The position numbers were made by a program, and so were the translations under genes. This document shows positions 17,978 through 26,031 of a stretch of DNA of 64,000 nucleotides, one piece after another. The first letter of the stretch is position 1, and every line of letters starts with the position of its first letter. Under the pieces are notes generated by a model. That model ran no database searches. It saw nothing but the letters and a program-made list of their open reading frames with translations, and had not been told where the DNA came from. This DNA is from Sinorhizobium arboris LMG 14919 (GTDB lineage: Bacteria; Pseudomonadota; Alphaproteobacteria; Rhizobiales; Rhizobiaceae), in NCBI RefSeq assembly GCF_000427465.1, contig NZ_ATYB01000014.1, positions 1,511,570 through 1,575,569 of the forward strand. The letters are read 5' to 3'.

Positions 17978-18241
17978 ATGACCGAAAACGAACAGCAGTA
18001 CGAGTTTTCCGAATTCTCCGGCGAATTCGTCGACGACGACATCATGGTCACGATCGGCATATACCGCCCAGCCGGCACCAATGCCGACTGGACGCTCGAA
18101 GTCGTCGATCAAGAGGGATATTCGACCGTCTGGGACGATCAGTTCGCTACCGACAGCGATGCTTTTCAGGAATTCCTAGCGACCGTCCACCGCGATGGAA
18201 TTCGCAGCTTTCTCGAGCAGTCGATACGCACCGTCCATTAG
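17978..18241 (+). CDS. Conserved-looking small acidic protein, unknown function
   Basis: The 87-residue product (MTENEQQYEFSEFSGEF) is acidic and soluble, with no signal peptide or membrane segment. The composition and predicted alternating strands and helices resemble the small hypothetical proteins found across rhizobia, but I cannot name a family. The frame uses typical high-GC codons. It sits alone before a candidate small RNA. Confidence 0.65.
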   Translation: MTENEQQYEFSEFSGEFVDDDIMVTIGIYRPAGTNADWTLEVVDQEGYSTVWDDQFATDSDAFQEFLATVHRDGIRSFLEQSIRTVH

Positions 18242-18377
18242 CGCCTGCCTGCTCGAGAGCCGGCAGGCAGCCCGGTCGTTGCTTTCGCTCTATGATCGGT
18301 GTTTCGGCATAGAGGCGGTTCCGCCCGGTCTCCCCGTGGTGATGCCGCCGATGTGATCATGAACCGGAAGATCGCGC

Positions 18378-18406
18378 TTGATGGAAATGTGTAAAACCGT
18401 TTATCT
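18378..18406 (+). promoter_or_regulatory. Putative promoter of small RNA candidate 1
   Basis: TTGATG and TTATCT are spaced by 17 bases, placing a start near 18413, just before the conserved block of the candidate RNA. Confidence 0.45.
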
Positions 18407-18412
18407 GCCTGT

Positions 18413-18568
18413 GAATTTTGAAGGAGGCGTACTGGAATCGCGGAATCAGACCTTCCTCACTGATGAAACCGCAGATAGCGTCTCTGCGTAGCTGCATTCG
18501 GGCTACGTCCCCGATTCCAAAGAAGGCAACTGGATGAGGGGTTGCCCCGCCATGGTGCGGGGCTTTTT
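18413..18568 (+). ncRNA. Candidate small RNA 1
   Basis: A stretch of about 155 bases lacks a long frame and ends in a good intrinsic terminator. It shares ordered blocks with the stretch at 20498-20658: GGCGTAC-GGAATC, TTCAGACCTTCC-like, GATAGCGT, and a terminator with GCCCCGCCAT. The conserved pyrimidine-rich CCTTCC block could pair with ribosome sites. A promoter-like element lies upstream. This could be a multicopy trans-acting RNA family of rhizobia, but I cannot assign a known family. Confidence 0.45.
18544..18568 (+). terminator. Intrinsic terminator of small RNA candidate 1
   Basis: GCCCCGC and GCGGGGC form a seven-base GC stem around CATGGT, followed directly by TTTTT. Confidence 0.8.
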
Positions 18569-18619
18569 CATGTCGGTGCTTCGGATCCTGCGAAAGTCGT
18601 ACGCTGCGGCGGCATGCTC

Positions 18620-18898
18620 CTACCCAGCCCCGTCGGCACCAACGTCTATGTACCGCCCAATCGACCTGAGATAGGCAACGATCTCCGATTTAAGGAAATC
18701 ACGATCGCCATAGGTCTCCTCAATCGTATCCAGCCTCCGCCTCACCTTTTCATAGTACGCCGGCGCCAGGTCCGCATCTCCGATAACGTATTTGTCGTGG
18801 CCAACGGCGCAGATGTCGCACCCGGTCTCGATGATGTCATCTACAAAGGATGGGATGTCGCTCGCCTTCATCAGCTTATGCCGGGTTCTCTGCGCCAT
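18620..18898 (-). CDS. Small conserved-looking protein, unknown function
   Basis: A 92-residue frame (MAQRTRHKLMKASDIPSFVDDII) on the minus strand. It is mostly helical and has two cysteines in GCDICAVG. No signal peptide and no family I recognise. The codon pattern looks coding, and the plus-strand frames over it do not. A GGAGGAAC ribosome site precedes the ATG. Confidence 0.65.
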   Translation of the reverse strand: MAQRTRHKLMKASDIPSFVDDIIETGCDICAVGHDKYVIGDADLAPAYYEKVRRRLDTIEETYGDRDFLKSEIVAYLRSIGRYIDVGADGAG

Positions 18899-19236
18899 CG
18901 ATGTTCCTCCGCTTGCAATTCACGCGAGGAGCAGGCGGACGCCGCCATGCCGGCGATCTCGCAGAACTGCCTGCAATCGAACCGCGTCCGTGCCACTTCG
19001 TTCCTTCACCGGTTATGCCAGCCTTTACCACGCGCTGCCTTCCAGGAATGGCATGAACAACGCGGGACAGCGCTACGCCACTGCATCGAGTGCCCGGTCT
19101 CCGCCTTGGCGATGACATCGCCAGAGACGCAGGGATCTGGCCGATAGGGCCGTTTGTAACCCATATTGCTGAGGCCGGTAGGCATTGCGCCTTGCCGAGG
19201 GTTGTGCTGCTATCTGCATTCAACCGGAGTGCTGCT
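18899..19236. other. Gene-free stretch, nothing recognised
   Basis: No frame with family features, RNA gene or clear repeat is seen on either strand. It serves as the upstream region of the two flanking genes, which point away from each other. Confidence 0.5.
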
Positions 19237-19506
19237 ATGACCGACGCTGCGATGCCCGACGCTGCTATGCCCGACCATGAAGAGATCGGCGTCCCCTGCC
19301 CCGAATGCGGCCACGAGACCAGCAAGCCGGTCGCTTGGGTCAAAGCGAATGACGAACTCCCCTGCAGGAGATGCGGAACGCCCATAGCGTTGGAGAACGA
19401 AAAGCACTTGCTGACCATCGAACAAGTCGCCCAGAGCATGACGAAACTCAGGCGACCGCTTGAAAAGTTTCGCAGAAATGCTCGTGGAGCGAGGTGGCGG
19501 CGGTAA
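19237..19506 (+). CDS. Small zinc-ribbon protein
   Basis: The 89-residue product has two CxxC pairs, CPECGHE and CRRCGTP, spaced as in a zinc ribbon. A helical basic C-terminus ends in RRNARGARWRR. I start at the ATG at 19237, where the repeated MPDAAMPD leader begins; longer upstream frames lack similarity. The fold may bind nucleic acid or protein; no specific role can be given. Confidence 0.65.
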   Translation: MTDAAMPDAAMPDHEEIGVPCPECGHETSKPVAWVKANDELPCRRCGTPIALENEKHLLTIEQVAQSMTKLRRPLEKFRRNARGARWRR

Positions 19507-19835
19507 CATTCATCCGCGGCATGGGATCCTTTCCGCCGGACGCGCTTCAAGGAAAGGGCTGGCGCCAGTGACCGACCCGCGCGACGGCGTCGGTCTTCAC
19601 ATGTTCCGGCTTCGGCGCGAATATCGGTGCGGGGCTCACCGACGGGAAAAAGAGGCGGTCAGGACCACGACCAGCCGACGCGTTTGACGGGCAAATCTGA
19701 CTATCAGGAAATATATCCGCGAAGATCGTCTGAATAATCGGGCGATCGTCTGAAAAGGACTCGGACTAAAGTCCACGGATTGGAACCGCTTGCTTATTTC
19801 CCCGTTGAGTGACGAGTTCAACGAGAGGAAATGCT
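19507..19835. other. Gene-free stretch, nothing recognised
   Basis: Frames here are short and unconvincing. The end of the stretch carries the leader and the GAGAGGAA ribosome site of the DUF1236 gene. Confidence 0.5.
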
Positions 19836-20246
19836 ATGAAGAAGCTCGTATTTATTACCGCGACCGTTGCGACGGTTGCGCTCGTAGCCAGCGGCTCTGT
19901 CGCGCAGCAAACCGACGGTACCAACGCCGCAACCGGCATGGTCGGCGGCGCCGCGACAGGCGCCGTTCTCGGCGGTCCGATCGGCGCCGGCGTCGGCGCG
20001 GTGGTCGGAGCCACGCTCGGCGGTGCGCTCACGCCACCTCCTCCCGAGGTGGTCACCTATGTTCAGCAGCAACCGGCACCGCCATCGGTGGTCGTGCAGC
20101 AGCCGATTGCGGTCGGCAAACCCATTCCCGAAACGGTTGTGCTCACGCCGGTGCCGGAGAACCCCACCTATGCCTATGCGGTGGTCAATGAGCGGCGCGT
20201 CATCGTGGAGCCAAGGTCGCGCACGGTCGTTCAGGTTATCAACTGA
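19836..20246 (+). CDS. DUF1236 periplasmic protein with glycine zipper, paralog A
   Basis: The 136-residue protein has a Sec signal peptide (MKKLVFITATVATVALVASG), then a glycine-zipper hairpin (GGAATGAVLGGPIGAG). A proline-valine linker and a C-terminal DUF1236 domain (PIPETVVLTPVPENPTYAYAVV) follow. DUF1236 proteins are envelope proteins of rhizobia with unknown function. The ATG at 19836 follows GAGAGGAA. A second paralog lies 0.8 kb downstream at 21043, about 60% alike in the C-terminal domain by eye. Confidence 0.88.
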   Translation: MKKLVFITATVATVALVASGSVAQQTDGTNAATGMVGGAATGAVLGGPIGAGVGAVVGATLGGALTPPPPEVVTYVQQQPAPPSVVVQQPIAVGKPIPETVVLTPVPENPTYAYAVVNERRVIVEPRSRTVVQVIN

Positions 20247-20351
20247 TCCCATGGCCGTTCGAACGCCCCGCGCCGGGCCGGCCCGCGTCTGCTGCCGGCC
20301 TGGAACTTACCAGCGACGTGCCCGTTCACTCGTGATGAAAGGAGTTGAGCG

Positions 20352-20426
20352 ATGAACCAGATTATTTACCTCGTCGGCCTCGTTGTGATCGTCATAGCCA
20401 TCCTGTCGTTCTTCGGCTTGAGCTGA
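20352..20426 (+). CDS. 24-residue single-helix membrane peptide
   Basis: MNQIIYLVGLVVIVIAILSF begins a 24-residue frame ending FGLS, almost entirely one hydrophobic helix. An AAAGGAG ribosome site lies eight bases before the ATG. I recall very similar tiny proteins annotated as hypothetical in many rhizobia and relatives, which supports it being real. Function is unknown; the size suggests a regulator or accessory of a membrane complex. Confidence 0.65.
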   Translation: MNQIIYLVGLVVIVIAILSFFGLS

Positions 20427-20497
20427 GCTGAGGTTCGGCCCGCATTGCGGGCAAAACGACCCTGCTTTCCCGCAGCTTTCGCTTATGGACGGCGCGG

Positions 20498-20658
20498 ATT
20501 TATTCGCAGCGGCGTACCGGAATCCGGGATTCAGACCTTCCCACCCGTTCGGCTCAGAGATAGCGTTTGCGTCGCAGTTCCGGTGGAGCTGCATCTTTCC
20601 CCGCATTTCGTTTGCCAAGCGGATGCGTGCCTGCCCCGCCATCGAGCGGGGCTTTTTT
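20498..20658 (+). ncRNA. Candidate small RNA 2
   Basis: This stretch shares ordered blocks with candidate 1 at 18413: GGCGTACCGGAATC, ATTCAGACCTTCC, GATAGCGT, and a terminator beginning GCCCCGCCAT. Between the blocks the sequences diverge, as expected for an RNA family. No convincing promoter is visible at the matching position, so the 5' end is a guess from the alignment. Confidence 0.4.
20633..20658 (+). terminator. Intrinsic terminator of small RNA candidate 2
   Basis: GCCCCGC and GCGGGGC pair around CATCGA and are followed by TTTTTT. Confidence 0.8.
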
Positions 20659-20659
20659 G

Positions 20660-21042
20660 TCGTCGGACTTTGGTCCCGGTGCCTTAAGGCTCTTGGCCGG
20701 CCAAAGGTCCGATACGCTGCGCCGCCCACTGCAGTATGGTTTGCATGGAACATTGCGGCAAACCATAGGCGATTGCTGCAGAGTGTCGCGAGGCCCGGCA
20801 GCCAGCCGCCGCTGGACGGCGGACCCCGCGAGCGGTCCTAGAGCGGCGTCCCCAGTAGTCCCTTCGGGCGCGCCGCTCTGGGGCTTCCGCGGCACCCGCG
20901 GATTCAGGCTCACCGTAAAGTCACGGTATATTTCACCCAGGTAACTCAACGTTACTGCGATGTGGCGGGTTATCACCAGTACATACAGGAACAAATCCTG
21001 CACTGTCTCGTTTTCCCAGCGTATAGCAAGGGAGTACGATAG
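20660..21042. other. Gene-free stretch with one inverted repeat
   Basis: No gene is supported. AGAGCGGCG and CGCCGCTCT near 20842-20880 form an inverted repeat around a 20-base loop. The end of the stretch is the leader of the second DUF1236 gene. Confidence 0.5.
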
Positions 21043-21450
21043 ATGAACGCCAAGATCTTCATTGTTACTGCGATCGCAACGGGCATCTTTGCCGCACCCG
21101 CTATTGCAACCGACAGCAATCAGGGTGCCGTGACGGGTGCTGCAGGTGGAGCCGTTACTGGCGCTATCGTCGGCGGTCCCGTCGGCGCCGCAATCGGTGG
21201 CGCGGTCGGGCTTGTCGCCGGTGCAGTCATCGCCCCTCCGCCGCAGCAGGTCGTCACCTATGTGCGACAGCAGCCGGTTCCCGCCGATACCGTTGTCCTG
21301 CAGGAGCGTATCGCCGTAGGTCGTCCGCTACCGCGGACCGTGGCTCTGACGCCCATTCCGGAGAACCCCTCCTATGCCTTCGCCGTGGTGAACAACCAAC
21401 GCGTGATTGTCGACCCGAAAACCTACACGGTCGTTCAGGTCGTTCAGTAA
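21043..21450 (+). CDS. DUF1236 periplasmic protein with glycine zipper, paralog B
   Basis: The 135-residue protein repeats the layout of the gene at 19836. It has a signal peptide (MNAKIFIVTAIATGIFAAPA), a glycine zipper (GAAGGAVTGAIVGGPVGAA), a proline-rich linker and a DUF1236 domain (PLPRTVALTPIPENPSYAFAVV). The pair probably arose by local duplication. Function is unknown; glycine-zipper segments insert into or pack against membranes. The gene appears to stand alone, with its own leader. Confidence 0.88.
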   Translation: MNAKIFIVTAIATGIFAAPAIATDSNQGAVTGAAGGAVTGAIVGGPVGAAIGGAVGLVAGAVIAPPPQQVVTYVRQQPVPADTVVLQERIAVGRPLPRTVALTPIPENPSYAFAVVNNQRVIVDPKTYTVVQVVQ

Positions 21451-21677
21451 GAGGCACATAGACAGAGGCACATGGAGCCGGCGGCGCCCGGGCACGGCGG
21501 CGCCGGCCGATACGGCGCCGTCGTAGCGGCGGTGTGGCGCATACACACCGCTTATCAGCAAAATCTGATTCTCATTAAAATGCCACTTCCCTCCGCATCG
21601 GAATCGCCTTCTATCGAAGGAACCAAGGAAACCATCCCGCCGTTTCCCAATAGATTCGCTTCCGGAGGGCTGCCATC

Positions 21678-21989
21678 ATGTTTACCGCTTTGTTGATTGC
21701 CTCACTTGCGGCGCCTTCGAACCTCGTCTCGGCCACCGCCACGGTGGACGACCTCCAGGCCGACTTCGAAACTGCCGTGGCCTGCCGGCAGATAGACGGC
21801 AGGAATGTATGGAAGGGCGAGTTGGCCTATTACATCCAGTCCTATGTCTACGAAGGCAATGCGGCCGCTTCCGCTGATCGCGCCGACGTAGCCGATGCCG
21901 TACTCCCGGAAGACAACGAACCGGAAACCGTCAAGGAATTCGAAGAGGCATGCGCACTTGCCGGGTCGACCGGGCAAGCACGACGGTAA
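21678..21989 (+). CDS. Small exported protein of unknown function
   Basis: The 103-residue product starts with a likely signal peptide (MFTALLIASLAAPSNLVSA). The acidic mature part has two cysteines, in VACRQ and EACAL, that could form a disulfide. It is probably periplasmic. GGAGGG precedes the ATG closely. No family is recognised. A dispersed repeat follows the stop. Confidence 0.65.
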   Translation: MFTALLIASLAAPSNLVSATATVDDLQADFETAVACRQIDGRNVWKGELAYYIQSYVYEGNAAASADRADVADAVLPEDNEPETVKEFEEACALAGSTGQARR

Positions 21990-21999
21990 GCGCTGAGAG

Positions 22000-22058
22000 C
22001 CATTCCAGGAAAAGTGTGCAGCGGTTTTTTCCGTCCGGAATCGCGGCGGACAAATGCT
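22000..22058. repeat. Dispersed intergenic repeat, copy 4
   Basis: It contains TTCCAGGAAAAGTGTGCAGC, then GGTTTTTTCCGTCCGGAATCGCG, matching the units at 4491, 16222 and 16285. It lies between convergent genes. Confidence 0.65.
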
Positions 22059-22064
22059 CTAAAT

Positions 22065-23093
22065 TCAGCCGGCCTCGGCACGACGACCCCTCTTGTCCGA
22101 CGTTTCCGGCAGAACGCCTGTGCCGCGTGCGCTGCGCATTTTCAGCGGACTCGTCCGGTACTCGCGTCGGTAGGCGCGAGAAAAGGCCGAGAGGCTGTCG
22201 AAGCCGCAGCGCAGGGCAATGTCACGCATCGGAATGCCGGTATCGTGCACGAGTCGATGGGCGACCTGCAGCCTGAGGCGCAGGTAATAGGCGCCCGGGC
22301 TCGTCGAGAGACCCTTGGCGAAGAGCGTTTCGAGCTTGCGCTGGGACACGGAAAGCCGCCGCGCCAGCGCCGCCACCGTCATCGGACGCTCGAGCGTGCG
22401 CTCCATGAGCCTGATGGCCGCGGCAAGCTCGGGATCGCGCGCCTCAATGCGGCCGAGCGAAACGAAAGGCTGGACATCGTTGGGACTGTGCATCTGGTCG
22501 TAGACGAAAATGCTCGCGACATCCAGCGCGAGTGCCGGCCCCAGCCTCTCGGCGACAAGATGCAGCATCATGTCGAAGGTCGGCGACGCACCCCCCGAAG
22601 TCCAATATTTGCCGTCGATCACGAAACGGTCGCCGATCACGTTCAATTCCGGAAAGGCCCGGCTGAAATCTTCGAGCTCCTCCCAATGCGCCGTGGCCTT
22701 GCGGCCATTGATGAGCCCCGAACGGCCGAGCAGCCAGCAGCCGGATTCGACGCCCGCAACGATGTCGAAATGGCGTGCGCATTCCTGCAGAGTGGCCAAG
22801 AAGCGCTTACCGGCGTGCCTTTGAAGATTGAACCCGCCAATAATGAGAAGCAGATCTCCGACCACGGGTAGGGAGAAACTGCCGTTCACGGCGATAGGCA
22901 CACCGCAGGTCAGCATCACTGCCTGGCCGTCGGCCGACAGCAGCCGCCAGCGGAACACCTCGCGCCCCGCCACCCGATTTGCAGCGCGCATCGGATCCAG
23001 GACGGAGGCAAGAGACATGATCGACGATTCTGGTAGGACAACCACCACGACCTCAATCGACGATTGTGCAGAACGGCTCGCATTCATGCGCAT
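22065..23093 (-). CDS. GlxA-type regulator (DJ-1/PfpI plus AraC HTH)
   Basis: About 342 residues: an N-terminal GATase1-like (DJ-1/PfpI) ligand domain over roughly residues 15-185, with GVESGCWLLGRSGL around the nucleophile elbow. A C-terminal AraC-type pair of helix-turn-helices covers about 215-325 (MTVAALARRLSVSQRKLETLF and IALRCGFDSLSAFSRAYRREY). Relatives control carnitine, glycine betaine or arginine catabolism; the ligand here is unknown. Starts at 23093 or 23087 are both possible, and neither has a clear ribosome site. Two GTCAATT copies precede the gene. Confidence 0.9.
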   Translation of the reverse strand: MRMNASRSAQSSIEVVVVVLPESSIMSLASVLDPMRAANRVAGREVFRWRLLSADGQAVMLTCGVPIAVNGSFSLPVVGDLLLIIGGFNLQRHAGKRFLATLQECARHFDIVAGVESGCWLLGRSGLINGRKATAHWEELEDFSRAFPELNVIGDRFVIDGKYWTSGGASPTFDMMLHLVAERLGPALALDVASIFVYDQMHSPNDVQPFVSLGRIEARDPELAAAIRLMERTLERPMTVAALARRLSVSQRKLETLFAKGLSTSPGAYYLRLRLQVAHRLVHDTGIPMRDIALRCGFDSLSAFSRAYRREYRTSPLKMRSARGTGVLPETSDKRGRRAEAG

Positions 23094-23353
23094 AACGTCA
23101 ATTTTTATGCGTGATATGTCAATTCGCAAACGGTCGTTAGGGCATTATCGACCGGCAATCGATCTCTTTCGCAGGCATTTTGCAGGCCCGCGAAAGCGAT
23201 GTTCCCCTTTTTCCGCTGCTTTCGGAAGGGCCGGCCGGAACGATCCGCCGGCCTCTTTTCTTTCCCTTGGAACGGGGCTCGGGGGCGTTGTTTTTCGCAG
23301 ACTCGTTTCCGATATGTTGCTAATCTCTGCCGCAACAACAGGAGGCATCTGTG

Positions 23354-24001
23354 ATGATCAGAAATGTGCTTGTTGCAATCTTCGGGGCTTCGCTGGTCGG
23401 GGGGACGGCCCATGCGGCCGACCTGGCTCAGGCACCGGAGCCGGCGCCGACGGTCGAGACGGTATCCAGTTTCGTGTGGACGGGCGGTTATCTCGGTCTG
23501 CAAGGCGGCGGCGGCTGGCTGAACAGCGACCTCAGCGTTCCCGGCGGCAGCGCCTCCGAGAAATTCAGCGGGGGCCTCTTCGGCGCATTCGCCGGCTACA
23601 ATTACCAGCATGGCGACTGGGTCGTCGGCGTCGAAGGTGATGTCAGCTACAACTGGAACGATGAGACCGTCACCGTCTTCGGCGCGAATACCGACGTCGG
23701 GACGGATGTCTCGGGATCGGTGCGCGCCCGCCTTGGCTACACCGTCAACGACCGGACCCTGCTCTATGCCACCGGCGGCTGGGCAGTGACGCGTGGATTC
23801 GTCGACGTCGCCGGTGCGCCCAAGGAAAAGGAAACGTTCAACGGCTGGACCATTGGCGGCGGCGTCGACTATGGATTCACCGATAGCGTCTTCGGACGCG
23901 CGGAATATCGTTACAATGATTTCGGCGACAAGGATCTCGGCGGTGTCGATGTCGATCTCGACCAACACCAGTTTACCGTCGGCGTCGGCGTGAAGTTCTG
24001 A
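23354..24001 (+). CDS. RopB/Omp25-like outer membrane beta-barrel protein
   Basis: The 215-residue protein has a signal peptide ending AHAAD, then an eight-stranded barrel of the Omp25/Omp31 family. Typical segments are WTGGYLGLQGGGGW, GFAGYNYQ-like FAGYNYQHGDWVVGVEGD, and the C-terminal F of VGVGVKF needed for assembly. It would sit in the outer membrane and help envelope stability. The ATG at 23354 is eight bases after AGGAGG. A clear terminator follows. Confidence 0.92.
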   Translation: MIRNVLVAIFGASLVGGTAHAADLAQAPEPAPTVETVSSFVWTGGYLGLQGGGGWLNSDLSVPGGSASEKFSGGLFGAFAGYNYQHGDWVVGVEGDVSYNWNDETVTVFGANTDVGTDVSGSVRARLGYTVNDRTLLYATGGWAVTRGFVDVAGAPKEKETFNGWTIGGGVDYGFTDSVFGRAEYRYNDFGDKDLGGVDVDLDQHQFTVGVGVKF

Positions 24002-24022
24002 TCGCCACAGGAGTTTGGATTG

Positions 24023-24048
24023 AAAACCCGGCAATCGCCGGGTTTTTT
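24023..24048 (+). terminator. Intrinsic terminator of the porin gene
   Basis: AAAACCCGGC pairs with GCCGGGTTTT around a four-base loop, ending in six T residues, 21 bases past the stop. Confidence 0.9.
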
Positions 24049-24150
24049 CTGAAGGCCATATCGGCTCTCACTTGAGAAGGCCATCAGGAGGCAGGTTGCG
24101 GAAGCGGGACGGGCACGCCGCAGCACGTCGGAAACGCTACGGGAGGAAGG

Positions 24151-24414
24151 ATGGGAAGGTTCTTGGAGTTCCTGGGGGGCACGATCGTTGTCGGTACGCT
24201 GGTTTTGCTGGGGATGACACTCGTTCCTGCGTCCGACGTGAAAACTCTTGTCGCTGCCCTCCCCTGGGCCTTTCCGGCGATCGCCGGCGGCCTCCTCCTC
24301 ATCGCCTTCGGCGCGATGGTCGATCACCTTGCCGCCATACGCTCGGCGTCAGAGAGGCAGGCCGATATTTTCCGGCAATTGCTTGAACGGCGAAACACAG
24401 CGAAGAAGGAATGA
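24151..24414 (+). CDS. Small two-helix membrane protein
   Basis: The 87-residue product has two hydrophobic helices (GTIVVGTLVLLGMTLV and PAIAGGLLLIAFGAMV) and a basic, charged C-terminal helix. It follows GGGAGGAAGG closely, a strong ribosome site. No family is recognised. It ends four bases before the end of the convergent PPC-domain gene. Confidence 0.7.
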   Translation: MGRFLEFLGGTIVVGTLVLLGMTLVPASDVKTLVAALPWAFPAIAGGLLLIAFGAMVDHLAAIRSASERQADIFRQLLERRNTAKKE

Positions 24415-24418
24415 GTCG

Positions 24419-25273
24419 TCATACTTCGACGATCAGCAGCTCGAACGTTATGCAGACGGCGTTGACGCCATAGGCTATCTCACCCTCGAATACCGCGCGT
24501 TCTGTATCGACGATCGCGATATCGAGTTTCGCTTTTGCCTGACCGCTTTGATCCGGCGAAAGCGTCCCCTTACGAATAAGCAATTCCGAAGCGGCCGATT
24601 CCATGAGTTGGCCGTCTGAGAAGGTGCAGCCGACGAGGCTGCCGATGCCGTGCAACGTCGCTCGCTTGATCCCATGCTCGGCTGCCGTGCGCTCGACCGC
24701 CCGATGAAGCGGTTCGTTGGGCTTCAGCCGGCAGAGAACGGCCCGCCGCGAAGCTATGGCGCAGGTGGGATGGGGCACGGGCGTGAAGAGACGGAAGCAG
24801 GTCTCACCATCCTCCAACTGATCCATGATCGCGCCCGACACGATCCAGACTTCCGCCTCCACCGGCTCGGCGAACCGCGAATCCTTCGGCATGACGTGCC
24901 CGGCTCCGCGGAACCCGTCCGCGTGCCGCCAGACACCATGGCCGTGCAGGAACGGTTCCCCGTCGCGGCGGCCGACCGTCATGACCAGATCTTCGATAGT
25001 CGCGCGGCCCTCGGGCGTGTGTATGTCGCTGTACCAGGCAGCATGCCGGCCATCGTCCGAGAGGGTCGGTGTGACATAGGCAAGCGGCTCGAAGGCCCCG
25101 CCCCTGATTTCTATCACCGCGCTATCGCAGCCTTTTTCCGAGAGCGCGTCATGGACGGCATCGAGCACGCTCAAGCCGGGCTTGAAGGTCAATCGCATCT
25201 TCTCGGCGTGACAACCGAGAGAGATCACCCTCGGCGTGAACGGTGCGCCAGGCTGTCGGAGACTCCGCATCAT
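24419..25273 (-). CDS. Protein with two PPC (DUF296) domains
   Basis: The 284-residue protein appears to contain two PPC/DUF296 domains. One is at about residues 28-150 (FKPGLSVLDAVHDAL to EVWIVSG), the other at about 180-284 (LKPNEPLHRAVERTAAEHGI to ITFELLIVEV). Single PPC domains in bacteria form trimers of unclear function. The gene is the last of a catabolic-looking operon: its start overlaps the SDR stop (ATGA). A role with the neighbouring acyl-CoA enzymes is inferred only from context. Confidence 0.8.
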   Translation of the reverse strand: MMRSLRQPGAPFTPRVISLGCHAEKMRLTFKPGLSVLDAVHDALSEKGCDSAVIEIRGGAFEPLAYVTPTLSDDGRHAAWYSDIHTPEGRATIEDLVMTVGRRDGEPFLHGHGVWRHADGFRGAGHVMPKDSRFAEPVEAEVWIVSGAIMDQLEDGETCFRLFTPVPHPTCAIASRRAVLCRLKPNEPLHRAVERTAAEHGIKRATLHGIGSLVGCTFSDGQLMESAASELLIRKGTLSPDQSGQAKAKLDIAIVDTERAVFEGEIAYGVNAVCITFELLIVEV

Positions 25274-26031
25274 CGTCCTTTCAGAGCCAGGCCGGCGTTT
25301 ACGAATCCACCATCGACGGCCAGCACCTGGCCGTTGATATAGCTCGCCTCCTCCGAGATGAGGAACGCCGCGCTGGCCGCGATTTCATGCGACGAACCGT
25401 AGCGACCCTGGGGAATGCGCTCGTGCCATTGCGCACGCACGTCTTCCGTATGGACGGCGCGCGACAAGGGCGTGTCGATGGCCCCGGGAGCGATGGCATT
25501 GACGCGAATTCCATCCTGTCCGAGCTCGGTCGCAAGAATGTAAGTGAGCAGGTTGACCGCGCCCTTCGAGGCGCCATAGGCGGCGCGTCCCTTGTTTCCG
25601 ACAAGGCCCGACACGGAGGAGATGTTGACGATCGCACCCCGCGAGGACGTCGCCAGCCAGTGACGCGCCGCTTCACGGCAGACGATGAACGTGCCGGTCA
25701 GGTTGACGTCTACAATGCGGCGGAAGTCGTCGACGCCGGTCTCGACGGCACGCCTGTCCATCGCGATGCCGGCCGAATTGATCACCGCCCGTAGCGGTGC
25801 GCTCGCCGCGACGGCCGCGATTGCCGATTCGACCTCCTTTTCATCCGTGACGCTGCAGGCGATTGCCTGCGCGGGATCGATATGGATCGCGCGGCATGCG
25901 CCCGCCAGCGCATCGGCATTGCAATCGATCAGATAGACCTTCCAGCCGCGCTCGTTCAAAAGCCTTGCAATTTCGAGGCCGATACCGGATGCGCCTCCGG
26001 TGATGAGAACGGATTTCGTTCCATCGCTCAT
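25270..26031 (-). CDS. Short-chain dehydrogenase/reductase
   Basis: The 253-residue classical SDR has the cofactor motif TGGASGIG at residues 11-18, the NSAG strand and the catalytic pair S (NISSVSG) with YGASK. Substrate unknown. The aspartate in LIDCNAD after the second strand favours NAD over NADP. It overlaps both neighbours by four bases, so it belongs to the acyl-CoA ligase/thiolase operon and may act on a hydroxyacyl intermediate. Confidence 0.93.
   Translation of the reverse strand: MSDGTKSVLITGGASGIGLEIARLLNERGWKVYLIDCNADALAGACRAIHIDPAQAIACSVTDEKEVESAIAAVAASAPLRAVINSAGIAMDRRAVETGVDDFRRIVDVNLTGTFIVCREAARHWLATSSRGAIVNISSVSGLVGNKGRAAYGASKGAVNLLTYILATELGQDGIRVNAIAPGAIDTPLSRAVHTEDVRAQWHERIPQGRYGSSHEIAASAAFLISEEASYINGQVLAVDGGFVNAGLALKGR

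Noticed and set aside
23229..23258. Hairpin with a T-rich tail upstream of the porin gene
   Set aside because: GGCCGGC and GCCGGCC with TTTTCTTT looks like a terminator, but no plus-strand gene precedes it, so its role could not be supported.
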